Made by a program: the position numbers and the translations under genes | NCBI RefSeq assembly: GCF_004328645.1 | Contig: NZ_CP031395.1 | Span: 1,327,501 to 1,391,500 of the forward strand | Length of the DNA: 64,000 bases | DNA from: Hylemonella gracilis | GTDB lineage: Bacteria > Pseudomonadota > Gammaproteobacteria > Burkholderiales > Burkholderiaceae_C | Reading direction: 5' to 3' | Notes under the pieces: generated by a model | The model's database searches: none | What the model was told of the DNA's origin: nothing | Seen by the model: only the letters and a program-made list of their open reading frames with translations | Shown: positions 38,272 through 48,830 of the stretch, one piece after another | How the letters are laid out: each line of letters begins with the position of its first letter | Position numbering within the stretch: position 1 is the first letter of the stretch

Positions 38272-39195
38272 ATGTTGCAACAACGCACCCTCAAATCCCT
38301 CACCCGTGCGGTGGGCGTGGGCCTGCACGGCGGCCAACGCGTGGAGATCACGCTGCGCCCCGCGCAGCCAGACACCGGTATCGTGTTCCGTCGCGTGGAC
38401 CTGCCCGAGCCGGTGGACATTCCCGTGGGTGCACTGACGGTGAGCGACACGCGCATGGCGTCGACCCTCAGTCATGGCGGGGCGCGGGTGAACACGGTGG
38501 AGCACCTGATGTCGGCCTGCGCGGGCCTGGGCATCGACAACCTCTACATCGACATCACCGCGGAGGAAGTGCCCATCCTGGATGGCTCCTCGGCCAGCTT
38601 TGTCTTCCTGCTGCAGAGCGCGGGCATCGAGCTGCAGAACGCGCCCAAGCGCTTCGTGCGCGTCAAGAAGCCGGTCGAGGTGCGCGAGGGCGAAGGCCAG
38701 AACGTCAAGTGGGCGCGCCTGGACCCCTTCCACGGCTACAAGCTCAGCTTCGAGATCGACTTCCACCATCCCGCGGTGGATTCCACCGGCCAGCGCGTGG
38801 AGTTCGACCTGAGCGTGCACAACTACTCGCGCGACATCGCCCGCGCGCGCACCTTCGGTTTCACCAAGGACGTGGAGATGATGCGCGCCAACGGCCTGGC
38901 CCTGGGCGGCGGCATGGACAACGCCATCGTCATGGACGACTACAAGGTGCTCAATGCAGGTGGCCTGCGCTACGACGACGAGTTCGTGAAGCACAAGATC
39001 CTCGACGCCATGGGCGACCTCTACGTTCTGGGCAAGCCGCTGCTGGCCAGTTACACCGCCTTCCGCTCCGGTCATGGCATGAACAACAAGCTCTTGCGCG
39101 AGCTGTTGGCGAACGAGGATGCCTGGGAGGTCGTGACCTTCGAGAACGAGAAGCTCGCGCCCAAGGGTTACGCGCAATTGGCGCGTGCCTGGTAA
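38272..39195 (+). CDS. lpxC: UDP-3-O-acyl-GlcNAc deacetylase LpxC
   Basis: 307 residues; the committed Zn-dependent step of lipid A synthesis. [21 protein letters not shown] is the betaproteobacterial start. Zn ligands are the His in NTVEHLMSA and the His and Asp in [10 protein letters not shown]; the catalytic His is in SGHGMNN. The GTG six bases earlier is an alternative but less likely. Follows the dcw cluster as in most proteobacteria. Confidence 0.97.
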   Translation: MLQQRTLKSLTRAVGVGLHGGQRVEITLRPAQPDTGIVFRRVDLPEPVDIPVGALTVSDTRMASTLSHGGARVNTVEHLMSACAGLGIDNLYIDITAEEVPILDGSSASFVFLLQSAGIELQNAPKRFVRVKKPVEVREGEGQNVKWARLDPFHGYKLSFEIDFHHPAVDSTGQRVEFDLSVHNYSRDIARARTFGFTKDVEMMRANGLALGGGMDNAIVMDDYKVLNAGGLRYDDEFVKHKILDAMGDLYVLGKPLLASYTAFRSGHGMNNKLLRELLANEDAWEVVTFENEKLAPKGYAQLARAW

Positions 39196-39254
39196 GCGGC
39201 CTGCGCCTCTCGAAGCACATTTCACACGTTCACAAGTCAGCGAGTCTTCTTTCC

Positions 39255-39431
39255 ATGCTGCTGTTCCGCTGGGCCATGCTCTTGCTGCTGCTGGGTGCGG
39301 CAGTTAGTTTCGCTTTCTATGCCGGCACCGGCCAGTCCCGCTATCGCCGCTGGGGGCTGATCACGCTCAAGTGGACCATCATCGCCGCGCTGCTCTTCTT
39401 CGCGGTGCTGATCGTCACGCGCATCGCCTGA
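39255..39431 (+). CDS. Small two-helix membrane protein, unknown
   Basis: 58 residues: MLLFRWAMLLLLLGAAVSFA, a polar turn (GTGQSRYRRWG) and a second hydrophobic helix ending VLIVTRIA. Two membrane segments with an Arg-rich loop. It lies 60 bp after lpxC in the same orientation; GC-rich palindromes follow its stop. Function unknown. Confidence 0.7.
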   Translation: MLLFRWAMLLLLLGAAVSFAFYAGTGQSRYRRWGLITLKWTIIAALLFFAVLIVTRIA

Positions 39432-39504
39432 AACCTGAATCGGGCAGGGCGCGCGGCGTCCCTTGCGTGGCGCGCGCTGCGCCCTAGGTCGCAGCGAGGT
39501 CTGA

Positions 39505-40170
39505 TCAGAGGTAGTGCGCCGTCGTCGTCATCACCTTGGCGGCGGCGCGCATCAGGCCCTTGACCGGGCCGGGCAGTTCCGTGCCGCCCGCGTCCAGAGC
39601 CTCCGAGGCATGGCCCGCCTCGTCCTTGCTCATCTGCGCCACGATGGCGCGCGAGGTCGTGTCGCCTGTGGGAAGACGCTCCAGGTGACTGTCCAGGTGC
39701 GCTTCCACCTGGCGCTCGGTCTCCACCACAAAACCCAGGCTGATGGCATTGCCCATGCGCCCCGCCAGCAGGCCGATGCCGAAGGCCCCGGCGTACCACA
39801 GCGGGTTGAGCACGGAGGGGCGTGAGCCCAGTTCGTCCAGACGCTGCTTCGTCCACGCCAGGTGGTCAGTTTCTTCGTCGCAGGCGCGCATGAAGTGTCG
39901 GCGCAGCATCGGGTCGGGCGTGGTCAAGGCCTGCGCGGTGTACAGCGCCTGGGCGCAGACCTCGCCCACGTGGTTCACACGCATCAGCGCCGCGGACAGG
40001 CGCTTCTCTTCCGCGTTCAGTTCCTGCGTCTTCGCCGAGTCCATTGCCGAGCGCGCGGCGCTTGGCGTGGGGCGGGTTGCGCGGGGCGGCGCGAACAGCG
40101 TGCGCAACGCCGTGTCGGCGGCGGTGAGCAGGGCATCTGGGAAAGACTCGGGCACATGGCTTGAACGCAT
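39505..40170 (-). CDS. coq7: Demethoxyubiquinol hydroxylase Coq7
   Basis: About 221 residues. Di-iron membrane-bound hydroxylase of ubiquinone synthesis. Ferritin-like motifs: [15 protein letters not shown], the ExxH in [10 protein letters not shown], and the second half [15 protein letters not shown] and [12 protein letters not shown] with its Glu and His ligands. The start is uncertain: 40170 (MRSSHVPES) fits the family better than an ATG at 40209; neither has a strong ribosome-binding site. Convergent with the lpxC unit. Confidence 0.92.
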   Translation of the reverse strand: MRSSHVPESFPDALLTAADTALRTLFAPPRATRPTPSAARSAMDSAKTQELNAEEKRLSAALMRVNHVGEVCAQALYTAQALTTPDPMLRRHFMRACDEETDHLAWTKQRLDELGSRPSVLNPLWYAGAFGIGLLAGRMGNAISLGFVVETERQVEAHLDSHLERLPTGDTTSRAIVAQMSKDEAGHASEALDAGGTELPGPVKGLMRAAAKVMTTTAHYL

Positions 40171-40683
40171 GGCGGGATTGTGCCTCGGCTGAACGAGGCG
40201 GGCGGGCATGGTCTCTGACGCAGATCAAACGACATGATCGGTGCGGCATCGAGGCACTTGCGTTCATGCGGTGTACATCAGCGCATCGCGAAGAAGGCAA
40301 GGGGCAGCATGGGACAGGATGGTGTGTCGCGCATGACTTAATCACTGACCGCCGGGTCACTAAGTTCATGAGGACATGTGTTGTGTTCAGCACGGAAGGC
40401 ATCGACTGCCACAGACCAGGCGATGAGATATCGATGACGGAAATTTGACCCTGCAGTGTTTGTTGCCTCAGCACCACAGCAAGTGTGACAAAGCAGTGAC
40501 TTCAGGGTTTTCACGTTGTCTTGCACCTAGGCCTTCTGGTGCAATAGCGCCCAACTTCCTTGCTAGAGGAGGTGAACCAGGGGTCCATCCCAGCGTCGTA
40601 CGGCTTCACCGCCTGCTGCTGTTTCGGCCTCTTGAAGAACCCAGTCTTGGGACCTCTTGTTTAACCTTTGGAGAACTTTCCAC
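40171..40683 (+). other. coq7-porin intergenic region
   Basis: 513 bp without a convincing gene. Contains a candidate operator/promoter and a structured leader for the porin (40521-40683). The upstream half (40210-40500) shows nothing I recognise. Confidence 0.55.
40521..40683 (+). promoter_or_regulatory. Porin promoter region and structured 5' leader
   Basis: TTGCAC (40521-40526) and GTGCAA (40539-40544) form an inverted repeat; TTGCAC could also be a -35 with AATAGC as -10 at 16 bp. Downstream, a near-perfect Shine-Dalgarno AGGAGGTGAA (about 40566) is not followed by a start codon but can pair with TTCACCGCCT (about 40605) with one mismatch. The real porin ribosome-binding site, TTGGAG, is just before 40684. 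Confidence 0.4.
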
Positions 40684-41793
40684 ATGAAAAAGACCCTGAT
40701 TGCCGTGGCTGCGCTGACGGCTGCTGCTGGCGCGATGGCCGACGTGACGATCACTGGTGTGTTTGACACCACGTTGCGCATGTCCAGCTTTGACAATGGT
40801 GCCGGCACGGAAGTGAAGACGACACAAGTTGGTCGTGATGGTTCTGGCACTTCTGGCTTGTACTTCTCTGCTACGGAAGACTTGGGCGACGGCTTGAAGG
40901 CTCTTGGCTTCGCGGAAATCGATGCCAGCCCGTTCGAAGCTGCCACCGTGTTCAATGGAGGCGAGAAGTACGCCGGCCTGCAAGGTGCTTTCGGTACCAT
41001 CAAGATCGGTTCTCCCAATACCCCGAGCCTGTCGGTCCAAAGTGGTCTGCGTGGCGGTCTGTTTGGTACCAAGGACGGTGGCCGTGCTTCCGCTGGCGGC
41101 TCCAATGTTGGTGGCAACTCCAGCTTCATTGACACGAGCACCCTGATGGGCGTGTCGCTGACGCGTTTCACTGGTTCTGTCCGCTATGACACGCCTTCTT
41201 TCAGTGGCTTCAGCGCGGCTGTGAACTTTGTGCCTGAGTCGGATGACAAAGAACTGGGCACCGCTCCTGCAGGTGGTGGTTATGTTGCTGGTGACGCTGT
41301 TCCGGCGCAAGGTGCTCTGACCGATATCGGCCTGTTCTACAAGGCTGGCCCGATCAATGCCGGTTTGACGATGTATTCGAAGGATGAAGATCTGGGCGGC
41401 TGGACGACCGGTGCCCCTACCACTGCGCAAAAGCTGGGTTCCGCCAAGACCACCCAAACCAGCTTCGGTCTGCAGTTCAACGCTGGTTTTGCAATCTTCG
41501 GCGTGGGCATGAACAAGACCAAGCTTGAAGGTGGTATCGCCGATCTTGACACCGAAATCACAGGCTCCAATGTACTGGCCACCGTGCCGCTGTCTGAAGC
41601 TCTGAGTCTGGGTGTCAACTATCAGATGGCGGAAGTGAAGGACGGTGACAAGTACAGCCAAGTCGCTGTTGGTGCGAACTATGCACTCAGCAAGATGACT
41701 TCGGTCTATGCGCGCTATGTGTCCGGTACCTCGGATGCTGATGGCGATCCGAAGGCGACGACGACGCTGGTCGGTCTGATGACTAAGTTCTGA
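40684..41793 (+). CDS. Outer-membrane porin (Burkholderiales type)
   Basis: 369 residues. Signal peptide MKKTLIAVAALTAAAGAMA, then DVTITGVFDTTLRM, the usual first strand of trimeric 16-stranded porins. A long string of alternating beta strands ends in TTTLVGLMTKF with the C-terminal Phe required for outer-membrane insertion. Loop-3 type segment around GGLFGTKDGGRAS. Codon use is less GC-rich than neighbours, as expected of a very highly expressed gene. A strong terminator follows. Confidence 0.95.
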   Translation: MKKTLIAVAALTAAAGAMADVTITGVFDTTLRMSSFDNGAGTEVKTTQVGRDGSGTSGLYFSATEDLGDGLKALGFAEIDASPFEAATVFNGGEKYAGLQGAFGTIKIGSPNTPSLSVQSGLRGGLFGTKDGGRASAGGSNVGGNSSFIDTSTLMGVSLTRFTGSVRYDTPSFSGFSAAVNFVPESDDKELGTAPAGGGYVAGDAVPAQGALTDIGLFYKAGPINAGLTMYSKDEDLGGWTTGAPTTAQKLGSAKTTQTSFGLQFNAGFAIFGVGMNKTKLEGGIADLDTEITGSNVLATVPLSEALSLGVNYQMAEVKDGDKYSQVAVGANYALSKMTSVYARYVSGTSDADGDPKATTTLVGLMTKF

Positions 41794-41831
41794 TCCTCCG
41801 CTGACGCAAGTCAGCTTGTGATCTGAAGTTC

Positions 41832-41867
41832 AACCCCTGCTGCGGCAACGCGGCAGGGGTTTTTGTT
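41832..41867 (+). terminator. Intrinsic terminator of the porin gene
   Basis: AACCCCTGC (41832-41840) pairs with GCAGGGGTT (41853-41861), followed by TTTTGTTT. Confidence 0.92.
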
Positions 41868-41933
41868 TCTGGGGGCCGTCAACAATATAAGCCAGTGGGC
41901 TGCATGCCACGAATGCTACGTTCTCGGCACAGT

Positions 41934-41939
41934 TAGAAT
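41934..41939 (+). promoter_or_regulatory. -10 element of the tRNA-Thr gene
   Basis: TAGAAT lies 9 nt before the mature tRNA 5' end, the same spacing seen for rnpB. Confidence 0.55.
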
Positions 41940-41948
41940 GCACCCCGT

Positions 41949-42024
41949 GCCGCCTTAGCTCAGTTGGTAGAGCAACCGCCTTGTAAGCGGTAGGTCGTCA
42001 GTTCGAATCCGACAGGCGGCACCA
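41949..42024 (+). tRNA. tRNA-Thr (anticodon UGU)
   Basis: 76 nt including encoded CCA. Acceptor GCCGCCT pairs with AGGCGGC; D arm AGCTCAGTTGGTAGAGC; anticodon stem ACCGC/GCGGT around the loop CTTGTAA (anticodon TGT at 41982-41984); T loop GTTCGAATC. Strong similarity to E. coli tRNA-Thr(UGU). A terminator follows. Confidence 0.98.
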
Positions 42025-42060
42025 GGCAGATTCGCGCAAGCAGCTGCCATCCATTTTGTG

Positions 42061-42097
42061 AAACCCGCACGCCGTTTGCCGGCGTGGCGGGTTTTTT
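42061..42097 (+). terminator. Terminator after tRNA-Thr
   Basis: AAACCCGCACGCCG (42061-42074) pairs, with one bulge, with the downstream CGGCGTGGCGGGTTT (42080-42094), and a TTTTTT tract follows. Confidence 0.9.
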
Positions 42098-42117
42098 GTT
42101 TTCCGGGGCAACTTGGG

Positions 42118-42438
42118 TCAATTGGCGGGCGATTGCACCTTGATCCGGATGCTGTCCACCGGCAGGCCTTGGCTGCGCAGGCGGGTTTCGAAGGCTGGCA
42201 GCAGTTGTCGAATTTTCGCGGCGGCTGCGTTATTTTTAACAATCAGACACCAATTGCGCCCCTCTATGGGGCCTGCCAGCACCGCTGGATGTAACACCGC
42301 TGGTAATATCGGTCGAATGGCCAGTAGCCGGGCCTGTGATTCCCGGCTGAGTTCGCTCAAATGAGCCAGCACCGGCGACGCTTGGGCGGCTTCTTGCAGG
42401 CTCAGGGGAAGGTGCTGGCGGGACGTATGGGCGTTCAT
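42118..42438 (-). CDS. dciA: DciA-like (DUF721) protein
   Basis: 106 residues. The core GRNWCLIVKNNAAAAKIRQL followed by LPAFETRLRSQGLPVDSIRIKV matches the KH-like DUF721 domain of DciA, the helicase loader that replaces DnaC in most bacteria. The location between the lpxC region and secA is where dciA sits in many gammaproteobacteria, which supports the call. It is shorter than the Pseudomonas protein and lacks a long C-terminal tail. Transcribed away from the M23 gene. Confidence 0.72.
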   Translation of the reverse strand: MNAHTSRQHLPLSLQEAAQASPVLAHLSELSRESQARLLAIRPILPAVLHPAVLAGPIEGRNWCLIVKNNAAAAKIRQLLPAFETRLRSQGLPVDSIRIKVQSPAN

Positions 42439-42542
42439 GCGGGGCGGCTGGTTGCCGATATACCAATGGCTTGATGCTGGGGTGTCGCTGCGGGGCTGAG
42501 AGCCTGGCGCGCTGAGCTGGCCCGCAACGGAAAGGGAAGACG

Positions 42543-43658
42543 ATGCATGTGATTATCACGGACCCCACATGGGTGTCCAAGCGGCGTTCCATCCATCTGA
42601 ACGGCACGCAACTGCTGCTCGCGGGTGTGACCGCGATGCTTGTGCTGCTGATGGCCGCCGCAGGTCTCTACCACTGGGTGTTTCTGAAGGGGGCGCGCGA
42701 GAACTGGCCGGTGATCGGCTCCCTGGTCCGCTGGATGGTGCAGGACGAGATGGCCCTGCGTGAGCGTTTCATGCGCGACAACCTGGACGCGATGGCGCGT
42801 CGCATTGGCGAGATGCAGGCCAAATTGCTGCAACTGGAATCACTGAGCGAGCGCGTGGCCGGCATGGCTGGCATTGACCCTGCTCAGGTGCGCGCCAAGC
42901 CGGGTCAGGGCGGCGCCTTGGTCGAGGGCTTGGACAGCCGTCCCTTGTCCATGCAAGAACTGCAAAAAATCATGTCCGATCTGGAGCGTGCCACGCGCCG
43001 GCGCACGGACATGATGGCGGTGGCCGAGTCGCGTCTGTTCGAGCAGAAGGTGCGTACGATGATGATCCCGACCTCGCATCCGGTGGAGTTTGGGTTTGGC
43101 TCGGGCTTTGGCTGGCGCATCGATCCGTTCACGGGCCGCGCGGCCCTGCATACGGGCATCGATTATCAGACGCCGCTGGGCACGCCGGTGCTGGCGGCGG
43201 CGGGCGGTGTGGTGGTGACGTCCGAACTGCGGCCCGATTACGGCAACCTGCTCGAAATCGATCACGGCAAGGACCTGATCACCCGGTACGCGCACAACTC
43301 CAAGCTGCTGGTCAAGAAGGGTGACCTGATCAAGCGCGGCCAGCGGGTGGCCTTGTCGGGCAATACCGGTCGTTCGACCGGCCCGCACATGCATTTCGAG
43401 GTGCTGGTGCGTGGTGTGCCCCAGGATCCGAATAAATTCATGAATGCCAGCCGCAGCCGGCTGGATCAGCAGCTCCGCTTCGCCGCCACCATCCAGCCGA
43501 GCGGCTTGCCGCCCAGGCCGGTGCGCGTGATGGAGACTGGCACGGATGCCGCGCCGTTGGAGTCTGCAAATCTGGACGCGGCCCATGCCGCAGCTGCCCA
43601 GGCGGGCGGCAAGGCGCTCGCGGTTCCGCCCGTCACGGCTCAGCCGGTCCCGCATTGA
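42543..43658 (+). CDS. M23 family (LytM) peptidase
   Basis: 371 residues. Single membrane anchor (about 22-48), a periplasmic coiled-coil region (about 75-105, MARRIGEMQAKLLQLESL), and a LytM domain with zinc ligands in ALHTGIDYQ and GPHMHFEVLV plus the catalytic-region RYAHNSKLLV. All ligands are present, so it should be an active endopeptidase rather than an EnvC-like activator. Pro/Ala-rich tail after residue 315. Just upstream of secA, a common betaproteobacterial arrangement. Confidence 0.93.
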   Translation: MHVIITDPTWVSKRRSIHLNGTQLLLAGVTAMLVLLMAAAGLYHWVFLKGARENWPVIGSLVRWMVQDEMALRERFMRDNLDAMARRIGEMQAKLLQLESLSERVAGMAGIDPAQVRAKPGQGGALVEGLDSRPLSMQELQKIMSDLERATRRRTDMMAVAESRLFEQKVRTMMIPTSHPVEFGFGSGFGWRIDPFTGRAALHTGIDYQTPLGTPVLAAAGGVVVTSELRPDYGNLLEIDHGKDLITRYAHNSKLLVKKGDLIKRGQRVALSGNTGRSTGPHMHFEVLVRGVPQDPNKFMNASRSRLDQQLRFAATIQPSGLPPRPVRVMETGTDAAPLESANLDAAHAAAAQAGGKALAVPPVTAQPVPH

Positions 43659-43689
43659 CACCTCGGCGCGTGGTGCTCTACCTGCCGGG

Positions 43690-43695
43690 TAGAAT
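43690..43695 (+). promoter_or_regulatory. Candidate -10 for secA
   Basis: TAGAAT, 134 bp before the secA ATG. The matching -35 is unclear. Confidence 0.35.
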
Positions 43696-43829
43696 GCGCC
43701 GTTCAGCCGCGCCCGTCGGCCTGGCACGCGGGCGGCGGGCTTCCATATTCAACCTATCGGTCATCGGATAAGAGTCCCGGGCCTGTCCCGCCCAAGCGGC
43801 GCGGTGGCTGGCCGGGACGCGTCGCGTTC

Positions 43830-46574
43830 ATGGGCATCAACATCCTCACCAAAATCTTCGGCAGCCGCAACGAGCGCCTGCTCAAGCAATACCGCGCCGT
43901 GGTCGCGCGCATCAACGCACTGGAACCGGGTCTGACCCAACTGGACGACACGGCTCTGCAGGCCAAGACGTCGGAGTTCCGTCAGCGTGTCGCCCAGGGC
44001 GAGAGCCTCGAGAAACTGCTGCCTGAGGCTTTTGCCGTGGTGCGCGAGGCCTCGCGCCGGGTGATGAAGATGCGCCATTTCGACGTGCAACTGATCGGCG
44101 GCATGGCCCTGCATCAAGGCAAGGTGGCCGAGATGCGCACCGGTGAAGGCAAGACGCTGACGGCCACGCTGGCGGTGTATCTGAATGCACTGGCCGGTCA
44201 GGGCGTGCACGTGGTAACGGTGAACGACTATCTGGCGGGTCGCGACGCGCGCTGGATGGAGAAGCTCTACAACTTCCTGGGCCTGACGGTCGGCATCAAC
44301 CTGCCGCAGATGCCGCGGGAGCAGAAGCAGGCCGCCTACGCCGCCGACATCACCTACGGCACGAACAACGAATACGGCTTCGACTACCTGCGTGACAACA
44401 TGGTGTACGAGGCGGCGGACCGTGTGCAGCGCGGCCTGCACTACGCCATCGTGGACGAAGTGGACTCCATCCTGATCGATGAAGCGCGCACGCCGCTCAT
44501 CATCAGTGGACAGGCCGAGGACCACACGGCCCTCTACCTGGCCATCAACAAGCTCGCCCCGCAACTCACGCGCCAGGAAGGCGAAGCCGATCCGCGCACG
44601 GGCGAGGGTGTCATCAAGCCCGGCGACTTCACGGTGGACGAAAAGAGCCATCAGGTCTTCTTGACCGAATCCGGGCATGAAAAAGCAGAGGCTCTGTTGG
44701 CCCAGGCGGGCCTGCTGCCCGAGGGCGCGAGCCTGTACGACCCGGCGCACATTTCGCTGATGCACCACTTGAACGCGGGCCTGCGCGCGCGTCACCTCTA
44801 CCATCGTGACCAGCATTACGTGGTGCAGGAGGGGCAGGTTGTCATCGTCGACGAGTTCACGGGGCGCCTGATGACGGGCCGTCGCTGGAGCGACGGTCTG
44901 CACCAGGCCGTCGAGGCCAAGGAAGGCGTGAAGATCCAGGCCGAAAACCAGACCCTGGCCAGCATCACCTTCCAGAACTACTTCCGTCTCTACGGCAAGC
45001 TGGGCGGCATGACGGGTACTGCCGACACCGAGGCCTACGAGTTCCAGGAAATCTACGGGCTGGAGACGGTGGTCATTCCGCCGCACCGGCCCAGCCGCCG
45101 ACAGGACCAGCTCGACCGTGTCTACAAGAGCACGCAAGAGAAGTACCAGGCCGCCATCGCCGACATCCGCGAATGCTATGAGCGAGGTCAGCCGGTGCTG
45201 GTGGGCACGACCTCGATCGAGAACTCCGAGATCATCGACAAGTTGCTGGACGCTGCCAAGCTGCCGCACCAGGTGCTCAACGCCAAGCAGCATGCGCGCG
45301 AGGCGGACATCATCGCCCAGGCCGGTCGCCTGAAGGCCATCACCATCGCCACCAACATGGCGGGTCGCGGCACGGACATCGTGCTGGGCGGCAATGTTGA
45401 AAAGCTGGTCGAGGCCGTTGAATCCGATCCGGCGCTCGACGCAGTTGCGAAGCAGCGCAAGATCGAGACCCTGCGTGCGCAGTGGAGCGAAGAGCACGAG
45501 AAAGTGGTGGCGCTGGGTGGCCTGCGCATCATCGCCACTGAGCGGCACGAGAGCCGACGCATCGACAACCAGCTGCGTGGCCGTTCGGGCCGCCAGGGTG
45601 ACCCGGGCTCCTCGCGTTTCTACCTGAGTCTGGATGACGCGCTGATGCGCATCTTCGCGGGCGACCGCGTGCGTGCGATCATGGAGCGCCTCAAAATGCC
45701 CGAGGGCGAGGCCATCGAGGCGGGCATCGTCACGCGCAGCATCGAAAGCGCGCAGCGCAAGGTCGAGGCACGCAACTTCGACGTCCGCAAGCAATTGCTC
45801 GAATACGACGACGTGGCGAACGATCAGCGCAAGGTGATTTACCAGCAGCGCAACGCCATCATCGACGCGCCCGATCTCTCGGCCCAGATCGCCGGTCTGC
45901 GCGAAGGCTGTTTCACCGACCTCGTCCACCAGTACGTGCCCGAGGGTTCGGTGGAGGAGCAATGGGACCTGTCCGGCCTGGAAAAGGCCTTGCACGATGA
46001 ATGGCAGCTTCAACTGCCCCTGCGCCAGACCGTGGAGCAGGCCGAAGCCATCAGCGACGAGGACATCTTGGAGCAGGTGCTGGCCGCCGCCCACGCGTCC
46101 TACAAGGGCAAGGTCGATCTGGTCGGGGTCGAGCAGTTCACCCAGTTCGAGCGCATGGTGCTGCTGCAGAGCATTGACACGCACTGGCGCGAGCACCTGA
46201 GCGCACTGGACTACCTGCGCCAGGGCATCCATCTGCGTGGCTACGCCCAGAAGCAGCCCAAGCAGGAGTACAAGCGCGAGGCTTTTGAGCTCTTCGGCCT
46301 CCTGCTCGATGCGATCAAGAACGACGTCACCCGCATGCTGATGACGGTGCGCGTGCAGTCCAGCGAACAGATTGGCCAGGCCGCCGAGGCGCTGGAGCAG
46401 CAGGGCGAGCATCTGAGCAATGTGCGTTACACCGCGCCCACGGAAACCGGCGAGGCAGAGACCCTCTTGGATGCCACCACCGCAGTGGCGGCCGTGCCCA
46501 AAGTCGGCCGCAACGATCCTTGCCCCTGCGGTAGCGGCAAGAAGTACAAGCACTGCCACGGGAAGCTGAACTGA
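43830..46574 (+). CDS. secA: Preprotein translocase ATPase SecA
   Basis: 914 residues. Motor of Sec-dependent export. Walker A MRTGEGKT near 105, DEAD-type [16 protein letters not shown], peptide-binding domain, helicase motif [33 protein letters not shown], and the C-terminal zinc finger [15 protein letters not shown] that binds SecB. No Shine-Dalgarno sequence stands out before the ATG. Confidence 0.98.
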   Translation: MGINILTKIFGSRNERLLKQYRAVVARINALEPGLTQLDDTALQAKTSEFRQRVAQGESLEKLLPEAFAVVREASRRVMKMRHFDVQLIGGMALHQGKVAEMRTGEGKTLTATLAVYLNALAGQGVHVVTVNDYLAGRDARWMEKLYNFLGLTVGINLPQMPREQKQAAYAADITYGTNNEYGFDYLRDNMVYEAADRVQRGLHYAIVDEVDSILIDEARTPLIISGQAEDHTALYLAINKLAPQLTRQEGEADPRTGEGVIKPGDFTVDEKSHQVFLTESGHEKAEALLAQAGLLPEGASLYDPAHISLMHHLNAGLRARHLYHRDQHYVVQEGQVVIVDEFTGRLMTGRRWSDGLHQAVEAKEGVKIQAENQTLASITFQNYFRLYGKLGGMTGTADTEAYEFQEIYGLETVVIPPHRPSRRQDQLDRVYKSTQEKYQAAIADIRECYERGQPVLVGTTSIENSEIIDKLLDAAKLPHQVLNAKQHAREADIIAQAGRLKAITIATNMAGRGTDIVLGGNVEKLVEAVESDPALDAVAKQRKIETLRAQWSEEHEKVVALGGLRIIATERHESRRIDNQLRGRSGRQGDPGSSRFYLSLDDALMRIFAGDRVRAIMERLKMPEGEAIEAGIVTRSIESAQRKVEARNFDVRKQLLEYDDVANDQRKVIYQQRNAIIDAPDLSAQIAGLREGCFTDLVHQYVPEGSVEEQWDLSGLEKALHDEWQLQLPLRQTVEQAEAISDEDILEQVLAAAHASYKGKVDLVGVEQFTQFERMVLLQSIDTHWREHLSALDYLRQGIHLRGYAQKQPKQEYKREAFELFGLLLDAIKNDVTRMLMTVRVQSSEQIGQAAEALEQQGEHLSNVRYTAPTETGEAETLLDATTAVAAVPKVGRNDPCPCGSGKKYKHCHGKLN

Positions 46575-46688
46575 TCCTCGACTTTCGCTCACTGCGTGCG
46601 GCTTGGATCTCCTCTTTCAGAGAAAGAGCTCAGTTGGTTCGGCGCGCGCCCACTTGCAGCGATGCCTCTCTGCTGAAAGAGTTTTCTC

Positions 46689-47933
46689 ATGCCCGTCAAC
46701 CTCTCCGCCCCCAACCCCGCTGAACTCTTGCCCATCGCGGGCGTGCGCATCGGTATCGCCGAAGCCGGTGTGCGCAAGGCGAATCGCAAGGACCTGACGG
46801 TCTTTCTGCTGGACGAGGGTGCGACGGTGGCTGGCGTGTTCACGCAGAACCGTTTCTGCGCCGCGCCGGTGCAGGTCTGCCGCGAGCATCTGGCCCAGGC
46901 CGGCAACCGCGTCCGAGCCTTGGTGATCAACACGGGCAACGCAAACGCCGGCACCGGCGCCGATGGTCTGCGCCGTGCGCGCGAAACCTGCGATGCGCTG
47001 GCACTGCAGCTGAACGTCGCGCGCGAGCAAGTCTTGCCTTTCTCGACCGGCGTCATCATGGAACCGCTGCCGCACGACCGCATCATCGCGGGCCTGCCCG
47101 CGGCCCTGGCCGATGCCAAGAGCGGCGCATCCGGCGCGCAATGGCTGCGTGCCGCCGAAGGCATCATGACCACGGACACCCTGCCCAAGGCCATCAGTGC
47201 GCGCGCCGACATCGGGGGTGCGACCGTCAACATCACGGGCATCAGCAAGGGCGCCGGCATGATCCGCCCGAACATGGCGACCATGCTGGGGTATCTCGCC
47301 ACCGACGCGAAGCTCAGCCCGACCGTCGCGCGGCAACTCGCCTTTGAGCTGGCCGAAGGGTCGTTCAATCGCGTGACGGTGGACGGTGACACGTCGACCA
47401 ATGATTCCTTCGTCCTGATCGCCAGCAATCAGGCTGTGCACGCCGAGATCACCTCGCTGGACAGCGCTGAAGGTCGCGCGCTCAAGACTGCGTTGCTGGC
47501 CGTGGCCCGTCAGTTGGCCCAAGCGCTGGTGCGCGACGGCGAAGGTGCGACGAAGTTCATCACCGTGCGGGTGGAGGGAGGCCGTACGGCCGAGGAATGC
47601 CGTCTGGCTGCCTATGCGATCGCGCATTCGCCATTGGTCAAGACCGCGTTTTATGCCAGCGACCCGAACCTGGGGCGCATCTTGGCGGCCGTGGGCTATG
47701 CCGGGATCACCGATCTGGACCAGGGCGGCATCGATCTCTACCTGGATGATGTGCACGTGGCTGTCCAGGGCGGACGTCATCCCAATTACCGGGAAGAAGA
47801 CGGCCAACGTGTGATGAAGCAAAGCGAGATCACCGTGCGTGTGGTGTTGGGGCGCGGGCAGGCCGTGGACACGGTCTGGACCTGTGACTTCAGCCACGAC
47901 TACGTGTCCATCAATGCGGACTACCGTAGCTGA
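46689..47933 (+). CDS. argJ: Bifunctional ornithine acetyltransferase / N-acetylglutamate synthase ArgJ
   Basis: 414 residues. Recycles the acetyl group in arginine synthesis. The self-cleavage site is in [13 protein letters not shown] with the nucleophile Thr near 198. Other family features: [32 protein letters not shown] short hairpin (CTCTTTC 46612-46618 with GAAAGAG 46622-46628) lies between secA and argJ. Confidence 0.97.
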   Translation: MPVNLSAPNPAELLPIAGVRIGIAEAGVRKANRKDLTVFLLDEGATVAGVFTQNRFCAAPVQVCREHLAQAGNRVRALVINTGNANAGTGADGLRRARETCDALALQLNVAREQVLPFSTGVIMEPLPHDRIIAGLPAALADAKSGASGAQWLRAAEGIMTTDTLPKAISARADIGGATVNITGISKGAGMIRPNMATMLGYLATDAKLSPTVARQLAFELAEGSFNRVTVDGDTSTNDSFVLIASNQAVHAEITSLDSAEGRALKTALLAVARQLAQALVRDGEGATKFITVRVEGGRTAEECRLAAYAIAHSPLVKTAFYASDPNLGRILAAVGYAGITDLDQGGIDLYLDDVHVAVQGGRHPNYREEDGQRVMKQSEITVRVVLGRGQAVDTVWTCDFSHDYVSINADYRS

Positions 47934-47948
47934 TACGGCGGGTGGCGC

Positions 47949-48830
47949 ATGAACGAGCAATTCCTACGTCTGTTGGAGCGCGCTGAACAGGTGCTGGCCC
48001 GGGTCGAAGCCGTCCTGCCCTTGCCCGCGGGGACCTTCGCGCAACCGGACTGGACCGCGTCCATCGCCTTCCGTTACCGCAAGCGCAGTTCGGGCCAGGG
48101 CCTGATCGAGCCAGTGCGCCATGTCGGGCGCATGCAGTTGGATGACCTGAAGGAAATCGAGCCGCAAAAGGACAAGATCCTGCGCAACACCGAACAGTTC
48201 GTGCGCGGCTTGCCCGCGAACAACGTGCTGCTGACGGGCGCGCGCGGTACGGGCAAGTCTTCGCTGATCCGAGCCTGTCTGCACGCCTACGCCGACCAAG
48301 GCCTGCGCCTGATCGAGGTCGACAAGAGCGATCTGGTGGATTTGCCCGACATCGTCGAGGTGATCGCGCAGCGGCCCGAGAAGTTCATCATCTTCTGCGA
48401 TGACCTCAGTTTCGAGGACGGCGAGGGTGGCTACAAGGCGCTCAAGTCCATCCTGGACGGCTCGGTGGCCGCAGCCACGCCCAACGTCGTGATCTACGTG
48501 ACCAGCAACCGCCGTCACCTGTTGCCCGAGCACATGAAGGACAACCTCAGCTACACCACCAGCGAGGACGGTGAAATCCATCCCGGCGAGGTGGTGGAGG
48601 AGAAGATCTCCCTGTCCGAGCGTTTCGGCCTGTGGGTCAGCTTCTACCCCTTCAGCCAGGACGAGTACCTGAGCATCGCAGCGCAGTGGCTGCGCTCCTT
48701 CGGTGTCGGCGAGGCCGACATCACCCAGGCGCAGCCCGAGGCTCTGGTCTGGGCGCTGGAGCGTGGCTCGCGCAGCGGGCGCGTGGCCTACCAATTCGCG
48801 CGTGATTACGCTGGGCGGCACGGCGCATGA
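47949..48830 (+). CDS. DUF815 family AAA ATPase
   Basis: 293 residues. Walker A LLTGARGTGKSSLIRA, Walker B KFIIFCDDLSFE, and YVTSNRRHLLPEHMKDN are the family signatures. The cellular role is not established. Its TGA overlaps an ATG (48827) that begins a 30-codon ORF reaching mutT. Confidence 0.9.
   Translation: MNEQFLRLLERAEQVLARVEAVLPLPAGTFAQPDWTASIAFRYRKRSSGQGLIEPVRHVGRMQLDDLKEIEPQKDKILRNTEQFVRGLPANNVLLTGARGTGKSSLIRACLHAYADQGLRLIEVDKSDLVDLPDIVEVIAQRPEKFIIFCDDLSFEDGEGGYKALKSILDGSVAAATPNVVIYVTSNRRHLLPEHMKDNLSYTTSEDGEIHPGEVVEEKISLSERFGLWVSFYPFSQDEYLSIAAQWLRSFGVGEADITQAQPEALVWALERGSRSGRVAYQFARDYAGRHGA

Noticed and set aside
43761..46592. 943-codon open frame on the minus strand opposite secA
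   Set aside because: It is the exact shadow of secA in a GC-rich genome, with no recognisable domain or ribosome-binding site.
46612..46628. CTCTTTC/GAAAGAG hairpin as a terminator after secA
   Set aside because: Short stem, 3-nt loop and no T tract.
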